Positions 1 through 6,797 of a stretch of 8,335 bases of DNA are shown in pieces. How positions within the stretch are numbered: the stretch's first letter is position 1; every line of letters starts with the position of its first letter. The stretch spans positions 1 through 8,335 of the forward strand of contig JAJRPU010000228.1 in NCBI GenBank assembly GCA_024280615.1. The letters run 5' to 3'. The notes beneath the pieces are model-generated. The model was not told the origin of the DNA and made no database searches. It saw nothing but the letters and a program-made list of their open reading frames with translations. The position numbers and the translations under genes are program-made. This DNA comes from Bacteroidota bacterium. GTDB lineage: Bacteria; Bacteroidota; Bacteroidia; JAADEI01.

Positions 1-1277
1 CTGCCAATTACTTTCTGTGTTTCAGGGTCAAGCAATAGGATTTTTGGTTTCAACAAGGCGTGGTCCTTGACAATCCATTCCCCAGTCTCCGGGTCCCCTT
101 CTACGACATAACTTTCACCATATACAAAATCATCAAGTCTAACTATAACTTCCTGTTTCACTATGATTTCTTTTTGTTGTTTTATAAGCTTCGTGAATGC
201 CTCATAACCACCATAACTGAGCAATGAAGGAATTCCAACTATCAGAGCAGCTAAACCTACAACCCAGGCTGCAACACCACGCTTCATAATCTTTCTGTCC
301 ACAAGGAAGGAAACAGGAACTTCCAGCATGGATATTGATGAAGTGAGAGCAGCCAGAGCAAGCAGAAAGAAGAAGGCTGCACCAACAACACCACCCATTT
401 CCATTTGTTTGAACACCTCGGGCAAGGTCTCAAAGGTTAAGGACGGTCCCGAAGAAGGAGATAACCCAAATGCAAAGACCGCAGGGAAAACAACGAGTCC
501 CCCCAACAATGCAACACCCGTATCCATCACTGCAATCCATGAGCTACTGTTGGGAATGCTTATGTTTTTAGGCAGATAGGACCCATAAGTTACCATCAAA
601 CCCCATCCAACACTCATTGAGAAGAATGCCTGTCCTAAGGCAAGCAAAAACGTCTTGGGAGTAATCTCTTCAAAATCCGGAGACAAGAAAAATTCCAGAC
701 CGCCTTCCGCCCCGGGAAGAGTAACACTCCTAATAAGCACAAGAATCAATAACACAAATAGAATTGGCATCATTATTCTGCTGGCTCGCTCAATGCCTCC
801 CTGAACGCCTCCCTGAACAATTAAAATGGTTGCTATCATAAATAACACAAACGGTACGCCTGCCTTTATCGGGTCTCTGGCAAATTCACTAAATACAATC
901 TCTTTTCCAATAAGGGTTTCCCAGAAGTAATATAGTGTCCAACCGGCTATCACCGCATAGTATGACAACACAATAAAACAGGCTAAGATGGAAATATATC
1001 CAACCAGTCTCCACAAAGTGCCAGGCTTAACAACGCCAAATGCATCCACCGGATTCCGCCTTGTATATCTACCAAAAGCAATTTCGTTCATTAGTAAGGG
1101 CAGGGCAATAAGCACAATGCTTAAAATGTAAATAAACACGAAAGCAGCCCCGCCATTCTGACCAGCTATATATGGAAATCTCCAGATGTTACCCAATCCG
1201 ACCGCTGAGCCGGCAGCAGCCAAGATAAATCCGATTTTTCCACTGAAGGACCCTCTGCTGTCTCCTGCTAATGCCAT
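1..1277 (-). CDS. Sodium-dependent transporter, NSS (SNF) family, 3' end cut by window edge
   Basis: This gene encodes an inner-membrane Na+-coupled symporter of the LeuT/MhsT type, which takes up an amino acid or related small molecule; the substrate cannot be told from sequence. It is read from ATG at 1277 leftward with no stop through position 3, giving 425 residues. The N-terminus has the family signature GLGNIWRFPY (residues 27-36) in TM1, followed by NGGAAF. TM6 has GQAFFSMSVGWG, and TM8 has ALTSSIS (311-316), matching the LeuT Na2-site region (LTSS). TM9 ends near IPSLLSYGG. From residue 362 to the window edge the sequence is charged and has no membrane segment, although the family normally enters TM10 soon after. 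This stretch contains two DPET motifs and should be periplasmic by LeuT topology. TM10 to TM12 must lie outside the window. The gene diverges from the SDR gene across 35 bp. Family assignment is secure. Confidence 0.93.
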   Translation of the reverse strand, partial: MALAGDSRGSFSGKIGFILAAAGSAVGLGNIWRFPYIAGQNGGAAFVFIYILSIVLIALPLLMNEIAFGRYTRRNPVDAFGVVKPGTLWRLVGYISILACFIVLSYYAVIAGWTLYYFWETLIGKEIVFSEFARDPIKAGVPFVLFMIATILIVQGGVQGGIERASRIMMPILFVLLILVLIRSVTLPGAEGGLEFFLSPDFEEITPKTFLLALGQAFFSMSVGWGLMVTYGSYLPKNISIPNSSSWIAVMDTGVALLGGLVVFPAVFAFGLSPSSGPSLTFETLPEVFKQMEMGGVVGAAFFFLLALAALTSSISMLEVPVSFLVDRKIMKRGVAAWVVGLAALIVGIPSLLSYGGYEAFTKLIKQQKEIIVKQEVIVRLDDFVYGESYVVEGDPETGEWIVKDHALLKPKILLLDPETQKVIG

Positions 1278-1312
1278 AACTTTATTTTGTTTGCTAAAAT
1301 ACGCAATTCGGA

Positions 1313-1993
1313 ATGAGTGGTAAAAAATTGGCATTTATAACTGGTTCTTCCAGAGGAATTGGTTTTGCAATTGCCAAGTACCTTTTTCATAAGGATTGGG
1401 AGGTTATAACTCATAGCCGTTCAGGTAGAAAGCCAGAATTTTCTTCCAAACACATTCAGGCAGACTTGAGTCTTGAATGTGAAAGAAATGAGTTAATAGG
1501 TGAATTGAAGTCATATTGCAGTGAATTGCACTTATTAGTTCACAATGCAGGAATTTTCCTTCCTTCTCTAATTTCAGAAAAAGAAACAACGCAAAAACTT
1601 AAAGAACTGCTGGAAGTCCATGTTATCGCCGTTCAACACATTACTGCCGAACTACTTCCAATTATGCCTGCTAAAAGCAACATTGTTGTCATAAGTTCAA
1701 TAGCGGCGTTGCGACCCTACCTGCCCGGAAGTGCCTATTCAGTTGCCAAAGCCGCCCAAAGAATGCTTGCCTTATGCCTCAGGGAAGAACTTAAATCCCG
1801 AGAAATAGGAGTGCACGTTATTAATCCTGGACCCGTGCTTACTGACTCATGGCAAGGGGTTGACCTGCCTGCTGAAAGATTCAGTTCCCCCGAGGATATA
1901 GCCAGAATCGTTGACCTGATAGTTGAATTGTCGCCCCGAACAATACTGGAAGACATCACACTCAACCCTATGCAAGGACCAATTGAATCATAG
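1313..1993 (+). CDS. Short-chain dehydrogenase/reductase (classical SDR), substrate unknown
   Basis: This is a 226-residue cytoplasmic NAD(P)-dependent oxidoreductase with a Rossmann fold. Visible motifs are the cofactor glycine motif TGSSRGIG (residues 10-17), HNAG (77-80, variant of NNAG), catalytic Ser129 in the VVISS strand, Tyr142 and Lys146 in YSVAK, and PGPVLTD (172-178). The Ser-Tyr spacing of 13 is canonical. Arg36 soon after the second beta strand (THSRS) hints at NADP(H), which is inference. The Asn usually found in the helix-4 VN motif, part of the catalytic tetrad, appears to be His103 (EVHVIAV). The length is slightly short for classical SDRs (about 250), and the substrate-loop region after PGP is compact. 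No Shine-Dalgarno sequence is visible at the ATG. It diverges from the transporter and is followed by a 194-bp gap, so it is probably transcribed alone. The true reaction cannot be deduced. Confidence 0.9.
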   Translation: MSGKKLAFITGSSRGIGFAIAKYLFHKDWEVITHSRSGRKPEFSSKHIQADLSLECERNELIGELKSYCSELHLLVHNAGIFLPSLISEKETTQKLKELLEVHVIAVQHITAELLPIMPAKSNIVVISSIAALRPYLPGSAYSVAKAAQRMLALCLREELKSREIGVHVINPGPVLTDSWQGVDLPAERFSSPEDIARIVDLIVELSPRTILEDITLNPMQGPIES

Positions 1994-2187
1994 TTAATAA
2001 ATAAGATTACGGAGCTTTACAAAATAAAAACTTAATTTCATATAGCTTTTATTAAACTTATGATTTTTTGATACTCTTTGCCCACCGTAGTTAAGTTCTT
2101 GGTATTTCAATGTTTAATGCTTTTTGTTTACGTATGGCACATAATTTGCTTACTTGTAGAATGTCTAACCTGTAAAATAGTGGAGCG
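1994..2187. other. Intergenic gap between SDR and tonB genes
   Basis: This AT-rich stretch of 194 bp holds no credible gene. I looked for an intrinsic terminator after the SDR gene and found no stable hairpin followed by a T-run; there is an isolated run of T at about 2063-2068 without a stem. Upstream of tonB there are TTTG words (for example within ATAATTTG near 2141-2148), but none makes a full TTTG / TAnnTTTG pair with correct spacing. A tonB promoter is expected somewhere here but I cannot place it. Confidence 0.5.
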
Positions 2188-2997
2188 ATGATTGTGCTAA
2201 TTGGTTTGACAACGGTAGCTTTTCTCACTTTTGGGACCTTGCTTGTTTTGGCTGTCCTCATAGGAGTTGGAATTAAGCATTTAATGCGAGGACAACATGA
2301 CAATGAGCCGTTGGCTGAAGCTCGCGGCATAGACCAATTGCAGAAGTTAGCCATTCGGTTGGGCTTCGTGATGACCTTCTTAGCATTGATATTCCTTTTC
2401 AACTTTAAGGTTTATGAAAAACTGGAAGTTGAGGAGCCGCCCATAGAAGAACCCATGGCTCATTATGTAATAGATGTTACGCCACCGCCTACTAAGCACG
2501 TCAAACCACCAGAACCAAAGCCAGAGCCCGAAAAACCTAAGAAAGACCGACTGGAGAATATTAAGATAGATAACTCGCCAGATGAAAAAAAGAAGGAAGA
2601 CATAGATAACCAGACAATTGATTCTATAAGCATTCTGCCACCACCTCCTCAGCCCGATACAACTGATGCTGGTGAAGATCCTTTTATCATTGTTTCTCAA
2701 ATGCCCGAGTTTCCAGGAGGCGAAAAAGAACTTTTAAACTTCGTGTATAAGCACTTTACATATCCTACTGAATGTGCTGAGATGGGTATAGAAGGTAGGG
2801 TAGTTGTTCAGTTCATTGTTGAAAAGGATGGTTCAGTGTCCAATCCCAGAATATTAAGAGGCTTGGATTGTGCAGAGGCTAACGAGGAGGCTTTACGAGT
2901 GGTCAGCATAATGCCAAGATGGAAACCCGGTATGCAACAAGGGCGTCCTGTTAGAGTGTTATTTAGTTTGCCAATAACAGTTGAAGTTCTAAAGTAA
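2188..2997 (+). CDS. TonB family energy transducer
   Basis: This 269-residue protein is expected to couple the ExbB/ExbD proton motor to TonB-dependent outer-membrane receptors. It has a hydrophobic segment at 1-29, a short polar stretch (30-57), a second membrane segment (about 58-74), a Pro/Lys/Glu-rich periplasmic spacer (84-120, plus PPPP at 151-154), and a Bacteroidota-type TonB C-terminal domain (172-269) with MPEFPGG, YP (192-193), GIEGRVVVQFIVEKDGSV, and MPRWKPG. Bacteroidota TonBs usually have one N-terminal anchor that runs into a WKSYEK-like sequence; here the second segment, ending FNFKVYEK, fits that anchor, so the first segment is extra. An alternative start at Met33 (2284) would give the ordinary single-anchor form. 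The longer start is kept because the frame is open and GGAG lies just before ATG, although very close. Two Cys (196, 228) in the C-terminal domain could pair in the periplasm. exbB/exbD are not in the window. Confidence 0.9.
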   Translation: MIVLIGLTTVAFLTFGTLLVLAVLIGVGIKHLMRGQHDNEPLAEARGIDQLQKLAIRLGFVMTFLALIFLFNFKVYEKLEVEEPPIEEPMAHYVIDVTPPPTKHVKPPEPKPEPEKPKKDRLENIKIDNSPDEKKKEDIDNQTIDSISILPPPPQPDTTDAGEDPFIIVSQMPEFPGGEKELLNFVYKHFTYPTECAEMGIEGRVVVQFIVEKDGSVSNPRILRGLDCAEANEEALRVVSIMPRWKPGMQQGRPVRVLFSLPITVEVLK

Positions 2998-3003
2998 AAC
3001 TCT

Positions 3004-4467
3004 TTATGTTGATGTAGTGGGCAGTTGGTTCATTAATGTTTGTATGCCCCCCTCCAGATGGTCAACTTCAAAACCTTCCTGTTTCATGTGATGTGCGAGC
3101 AAAGCAGATGCCATACCCTCTGAACAAACGAGGAAGTATTTTTTGGATTTGTCCCAGGTGGGGAACTGGTTCCACGCTTCCATAAAAGGAATGTTTTTAC
3201 TTCCTGGGATGTGCCATCGCTCAAATTCAGAAGGGGTTCGCAAATCAATAATTTCTGCATCAGCTGGGACTGGCAATTGTGAGGCTTGAGACTCAAGCGA
3301 TTCCAAAATGTTCCCTATATAATCAAGTGATATTTTCTGTTTGTTAGCTATGGCTTCAACAAAGGGTTTGTTATTGCATTTTAATGCTTCTTTTATTAGG
3401 TCTTCATATGGGATTGCTGTTCCAACTTGTTTGGTTGCCAGTGCACAGTATTCTTTTCCTGTGTATGCAAGGTCATAAGTTCCGATTTGCTTGCTAAGGG
3501 TTTTGATTTCTTCTTTTTCCATCAGGAAGAGGGGACGGATGACAAGCAAGGGGGTTAGTCTGTCCAGTGTGGATATGTTGACAAGTGTTTGGGTTGACAC
3601 TTGCCCGAGGGCTTCGCCAGTGGCAAAAGCAGGAACTTTTAATTCTTTTGCCAGTAGTTCGGCACCACGATAGAAAAAGTATTTTAGAAGCATGTTCTGG
3701 TAATATGGTCTGCATTTGAGGATTTCTGCAATCACAGACGTGAAAGGTATCATGTATAAATTCCCTTTATTGCCAAAACCATAGTTTTCATAAAGGAACT
3801 GCAAGGATTTTAGCATGTCCTTTTTCTGGTCTTCACCGCCTAAGTCGTAATACACAAAGTCAATGTGAAGACCTGCTTTCCAGAGGAGCCATGCGGCAAC
3901 GGGGGAATCTATCCCGCCTGAAAAGAGAAGAATAACTTTTCCTTGAGAACCGATGGGATGACCCCGCAAGCCTTCTTCTTTGTGAGTGTAGAAAAACAGG
4001 TTGTCGCCCCTTATTTCAACATAGCAAGTTATGTCTGGATTAGTTAGGTCAACGCCCCCACCAAAGGAATATAATGCTTCGCCCAGTTTACGCTCAATCA
4101 CCGAGCCAGAAATCCCTTTTTTCTTACCCTTTATTCTGACAGCATATTTTTTCCCGTGAATCTTGTCTTTGAAATACTGTTTTCCAAGAGTGATTATTTC
4201 TTCTTTATCATCTGGAAGGGGATAGTGAACAGCCTGTGAAAAATTAGCGATTCCAAAGACCTTTCTTAGAATATGTGAAATATCCTTGTCGGTATAAATC
4301 CTGATGTGTTCCCAAAATGCTTCAACAGGGGCATTAATGCTGTTCTTTCCTAAGGCTTCTTCAATATTATCTTTCAATCGTTGAATAATACGCCATCTGG
4401 TCCGCTTATCCTTCGTGCCCACTTCCCCTGCATATCTAACCAGCCACACTGCTTTCCCTTCGCTCAT
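3004..4467 (-). CDS. thiI: tRNA 4-thiouridine synthetase ThiI with C-terminal rhodanese domain
   Basis: ThiI adenylates U8 of tRNA and transfers persulfide sulfur to make 4-thiouridine; in some organisms it also supplies sulfur for the thiamine thiazole. The 487-residue protein has an N-terminal ferredoxin-like region, a THUMP domain (about 60-165), and a PP-loop ATPase domain with SGGIDSPVAAW (183-193) and GEALGQVSTQT (284-294). Cys341 in KEYCAL matches E. coli Cys344. A rhodanese domain follows (about 400-487) with IDLRTPSEFERWHIPGS and the active-site Cys448 in LVCSEGMAS, matching E. coli Cys456. Its length is close to E. coli ThiI (482). Many ThiI proteins lack the rhodanese domain, so this is the long, self-contained persulfide-carrying form. 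The start is the ATG at 4467; the gene diverges from porT across 62 bp and converges on tonB with 6 bp between stops. A cysteine desulfurase partner is expected elsewhere, perhaps a SufS beyond sufD. Confidence 0.95.
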   Translation of the reverse strand: MSEGKAVWLVRYAGEVGTKDKRTRWRIIQRLKDNIEEALGKNSINAPVEAFWEHIRIYTDKDISHILRKVFGIANFSQAVHYPLPDDKEEIITLGKQYFKDKIHGKKYAVRIKGKKKGISGSVIERKLGEALYSFGGGVDLTNPDITCYVEIRGDNLFFYTHKEEGLRGHPIGSQGKVILLFSGGIDSPVAAWLLWKAGLHIDFVYYDLGGEDQKKDMLKSLQFLYENYGFGNKGNLYMIPFTSVIAEILKCRPYYQNMLLKYFFYRGAELLAKELKVPAFATGEALGQVSTQTLVNISTLDRLTPLLVIRPLFLMEKEEIKTLSKQIGTYDLAYTGKEYCALATKQVGTAIPYEDLIKEALKCNNKPFVEAIANKQKISLDYIGNILESLESQASQLPVPADAEIIDLRTPSEFERWHIPGSKNIPFMEAWNQFPTWDKSKKYFLVCSEGMASALLAHHMKQEGFEVDHLEGGIQTLMNQLPTTST

Positions 4468-4529
4468 CTATTCTTATCTTGATGCTTCACATTAATAAAA
4501 GGCTTGTGTGATGCGTTTGTTCCTTGAAT

Positions 4530-5204
4530 ATGCGAACAGGAATAATCATTCTGGCATTGATATGGAATTTAGTGGCACGAGCTCAGTTCTTCGGAAATGC
4601 TTATGAATGGGGCTGGATTCATTTCGGGATAGTACTTGGCGTTAACGCACAACGGTATTCCATTGAGCCGTCCTTACAACTTCGCTACGATGACAGTGTT
4701 AAACTGGTTGACACACGTACTGGTCCAGGGCTTCACATAGGCATTCTGGCTAACGTCCAGTTGAGCAATCATCTTCACGTCAGACTTTTGCCCACTGTAG
4801 TCCTTGCAGACCATATCCTTTATTACGAGATGTGGGGGAGTTATACAGTCAAGAAGCGAGTTCAATCCACCTATGCAATGGCACCACTAGTCTTTTATTT
4901 GCGTTCGGATATAATAAATGGCGTCAGATATATTGCCCTTGGAGGCATTAATGTTACTTATGATATGCTTTCCAATGCCGAGGTTAGACAAGCCCCGGGG
5001 CTCGTAAAGGTTCAACCTTGGGATGTTGCATTGGAATATGGCGTTGCAGTTGAATTTATCCTAAATACTTTCACACTCGGGATTGAATTTAAGTGGCATC
5101 GTGGGTTGCGAAACGTGTATGTCAGGGAGACGAACAGTCCATATACGAGGGTTCTGGAAGCCTTGTATAATCGTGGGTTTTATATCAGCTTCCATTTTGA
5201 GTAG
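4530..5204 (+). CDS. porT: PorT-like outer-membrane beta-barrel protein (type IX secretion)
   Basis: This 224-residue protein looks like PorT, an outer-membrane protein needed for type IX secretion and found only in Bacteroidota and relatives. The best start is ATG at 4530: it gives a clean signal peptide (MRTGIIILALIWNLVARA, then QFF) with an A-R-A cleavage motif. A TTG two codons upstream (4524) is in frame but less likely. The mature protein has alternating amphipathic strands, opens with HFGIVLGVNAQRYSIEPS, which resembles the start of PorT proteins, has an LHVRLLPTVVLADHILYYE strand pair, and ends GFYISFHFE, a barrel-type C-terminus. PorT of Porphyromonas is of similar size (about 240). 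It could instead be a related barrel of the same superfamily (OMP_b-brl_2). It lies 90 bp upstream of sufB, which has its own promoter, so cotranscription is not needed. Other por/gld genes are not seen here. Confidence 0.72.
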   Translation: MRTGIIILALIWNLVARAQFFGNAYEWGWIHFGIVLGVNAQRYSIEPSLQLRYDDSVKLVDTRTGPGLHIGILANVQLSNHLHVRLLPTVVLADHILYYEMWGSYTVKKRVQSTYAMAPLVFYLRSDIINGVRYIALGGINVTYDMLSNAEVRQAPGLVKVQPWDVALEYGVAVEFILNTFTLGIEFKWHRGLRNVYVRETNSPYTRVLEALYNRGFYISFHFE

Positions 5205-5218
5205 TGGATAAATTGACT

Positions 5219-5248
5219 TTTGTCATAAGAAAAATGGAACTAATTTTG
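5219..5248 (+). promoter_or_regulatory. Bacteroidota-type promoter for the suf operon
   Basis: TTTG at 5219-5222 and TAATTTTG at 5241-5248 are separated by 18 bp. This matches the Bacteroidota primary-sigma pattern of TTTG, about 19 bp, then TAnnTTTG; the -7 element is a perfect match. Transcription would start near 5254, about 40 nt before the sufB ATG. It lies wholly in the porT-sufB gap and points at sufB. Confidence 0.65.
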
Positions 5249-5250
5249 TA

Positions 5251-5259
5251 AAAGGAGGG
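5251..5259 (+). other. Shine-Dalgarno-like AAAGGAGGG, misplaced
   Basis: AAAGGAGGG is complementary to a typical 16S anti-Shine-Dalgarno tail, but it lies 35 nt before the sufB ATG, too far to place that start, and no other start codon follows at the right distance. It also overlaps the predicted transcription start. It is probably not a working ribosome binding site for sufB and may be chance. Confidence 0.3.
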
Positions 5260-5262
5260 TTA

Positions 5263-5294
5263 TCTAATTTAGACTGCATCTAAATTTTTTTAGA
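5263..5294. promoter_or_regulatory. Cluster of inverted repeats, candidate suf operator or leader hairpin
   Basis: Four half-sites alternate in orientation: TCTAA (5263-5267), TTAGA (5269-5273), TCTAAA (5279-5284) and TTTAGA (5289-5294). The middle pair is part of a perfect 8-bp inverted repeat: AATTTAGA (5266-5273), spacer CTGCA, TCTAAATT (5279-5286). The outer pairs are also palindromic: TCTAATTTAGA, and TCTAAA-TTTT-TTTAGA ending directly at the sufB ATG. Lying just downstream of the predicted transcription start, the site fits a dimeric repressor (for example an iron- or Fe-S-sensing regulator of the DtxR, Fur or Rrf2 type). At the RNA level, the last pair could fold into an AU-only hairpin over the translation start. 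The repeat is directly seen; its role is inference. Confidence 0.5.
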
Positions 5295-6755
5295 ATGCCT
5301 GAAGAAGTCCAGAAGGAAATAGAAGAGGTTCTTAGCAGGGAATACGAGTGGGGGTTTGTTGCACCGATAGAAGAGGAGGTCGCCCCACCCGGTATAAATG
5401 AAGATATAATTCGCTACATATCGGAGAAGAAAGAGGAGCCGGATTGGATGCTGGAATGGCGATTGAAGGCATATAGGATTTGGAAGTCCATGTGGGAGAG
5501 AGGGGAAGAGCCACATTGGGCTTATGCACACTACCCACCTATTGACTATCAAGCGATTAGTTACTATGCCGCCCCTAAGAAAAAGCCTAAATATGGTAGT
5601 CTTGACGAGGTTGACCCGGAAATAAGGCGAATGTTTGAAAAACTGGGTATTCCGCTTGAGGAACAGAAGGCATTAGCGGGGGTTGCTGTTGATGCAGTTC
5701 TGGATAGTGTATCCGTTGCCACTACTTATCGTAAGAAACTGGAAGAAATGGGTATAATATTTATGTCTATTTCTGAAGCTATTCGTGAGCATCCTGATTT
5801 AGTGAGGAAGTACTTGGGAACGGTTGTTCCACCGGGAGATAATTTCTTTGCTGCTTTGAATGCCGCTGTGTTTAGCGATGGAACGTTTGTTTATGTTCCA
5901 CCTGGTGTTAAATGCCCAATAGAACTATCAACCTATTTCCGTATTAATGCGGCACGAACAGGACAGTTTGAGAGGACTCTGATTGTTGCAGACAAAAACA
6001 GTTATGTGAGTTATCTGGAGGGATGCACAGCCCCGATGCGAGATGAGCATCAGTTGCATGCAGCAGTGGTTGAATTAATTGCCCTTGATGGGGCAGAAAT
6101 TAAATATTCAACTGTTCAAAACTGGTGGACCGGTGATGAAGAGGGTCGTGGCGGGATATACAATTTTGTTACCAAGCGTGGGCTATGTGCCGGGAAAAAC
6201 TCACGTATAATGTGGGTTCAAGTGGAGGTCGGTTCTGTTATCACCTGGAAATACCCAAGTACTATCTTAAAAGGTGATAATTCTGTTTCAGAGTTTTATT
6301 CAGTTGCTATAACTAACAAGCGTCAACAGGCAGATACTGGAACAAAGATGATTCATATTGGAAAAAACACAAGGAGCCGAATTGTTTCTAAGGGCATTTC
6401 TGCTGGATATGGAAATAATACCTATCGTGGAATGGTAAAGATTCTGCCTTCTGCTGAGAACGCACGCAACTATACTCAATGCGATTCAATGCTTATAGGC
6501 AATAATTGTGGAGCCCACACAGTGCCTTCCATAGAGGTCAGGAATCCAACTGCTGTTTCAGAACACGAAGCCACTACAAGTCGTATTGGAGAAGACATTC
6601 TGTTTTATTGCCGTCAGCGAGGACTTGATGAGGAGAAAGCAATTGAATTAATCATAAGTGGATTCGCCAAAGAAGTGTTGAGGCAGTTGCCGATGGAGTT
6701 TGCTGTTGAGGCAAGGAAACTGTTGTCAATTAGTCTTGAGGGAAGCGTTGGATAA
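5295..6755 (+). CDS. sufB: Fe-S cluster assembly scaffold protein SufB
   Basis: SufB forms the SufBC2D complex in the cytoplasm, where an Fe-S cluster is built from sulfur delivered through SufS/SufE or SufU before transfer to target proteins. The 486-residue protein is close to E. coli SufB (495). Diagnostic stretches are present: [17 protein letters not shown] (202-218), YLEGCTAP with Cys244 (E. coli Cys254, sulfur entry), [10 protein letters not shown] (272-281), [10 protein letters not shown] with Cys396 (E. coli Cys405, proposed cluster ligand) and SEHEAT with Glu423-His424-Glu425 (E. coli 432-434). The N-terminal 120 residues are the variable helical part. ATG at 5295 is the first sensible start and directly follows the inverted-repeat cluster; no close Shine-Dalgarno sequence is present. 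It is first in the sufB-sufC-sufD order, the usual order in Bacteroidota. All key residues are intact. Confidence 0.97.
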   Translation: MPEEVQKEIEEVLSREYEWGFVAPIEEEVAPPGINEDIIRYISEKKEEPDWMLEWRLKAYRIWKSMWERGEEPHWAYAHYPPIDYQAISYYAAPKKKPKYGSLDEVDPEIRRMFEKLGIPLEEQKALAGVAVDAVLDSVSVATTYRKKLEEMGIIFMSISEAIREHPDLVRKYLGTVVPPGDNFFAALNAAVFSDGTFVYVPPGVKCPIELSTYFRINAARTGQFERTLIVADKNSYVSYLEGCTAPMRDEHQLHAAVVELIALDGAEIKYSTVQNWWTGDEEGRGGIYNFVTKRGLCAGKNSRIMWVQVEVGSVITWKYPSTILKGDNSVSEFYSVAITNKRQQADTGTKMIHIGKNTRSRIVSKGISAGYGNNTYRGMVKILPSAENARNYTQCDSMLIGNNCGAHTVPSIEVRNPTAVSEHEATTSRIGEDILFYCRQRGLDEEKAIELIISGFAKEVLRQLPMEFAVEARKLLSISLEGSVG

Positions 6756-6762
6756 TTTAGAC
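6753..6762 (+). repeat. Second copy of TAATTTAGAC from the suf leader
   Basis: TAATTTAGAC at 6753-6762 overlaps the sufB stop codon and repeats the 10 bases at 5265-5274 in the suf leader, where they form the left arm of the inverted repeat and the first spacer base. Here there is no matching TCTAAA arm downstream, so it is at most a half-site and may be chance. Confidence 0.25.
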
Positions 6763-6797
6763 AGAAAAATGTTTAACTGATTAAAATTCAAGGAATT

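Noticed and set aside
328..579. Plus-strand open frame of 83 codons inside the transporter region
   Set aside because: It is antisense to a clear NSS transporter frame with family motifs; its composition is low-complexity and it resembles no family.
1281..1300. Divergent promoter pair in the 35-bp gap between the transporter and SDR genes
   Set aside because: TAAAAT at 1295-1300 is the only suggestive word and no spaced partner element is found; the promoters may lie inside the opposing genes.
2123..2148. tonB promoter from TTTTTG and ATAATTTG
   Set aside because: The spacing is too short and the -7 word has AT instead of TA.
2990..3006. TAAAG ... CTTTA inverted repeat between tonB and thiI as a bidirectional terminator
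   Set aside because: The stem has only 5 A-U-rich pairs and there is no proper T-run, so it is too weak to call.
4512..4519. TGCGTTTG as a -7 element for porT
   Set aside because: One base departs from TAnnTTTG, no TTTG lies at the right distance upstream, and it would start transcription almost at the ATG.
5280..5552. Minus-strand open frame opposite the start of sufB
   Set aside because: It is antisense to a well-conserved SufB frame and covers the suf leader; it has no recognisable domain.
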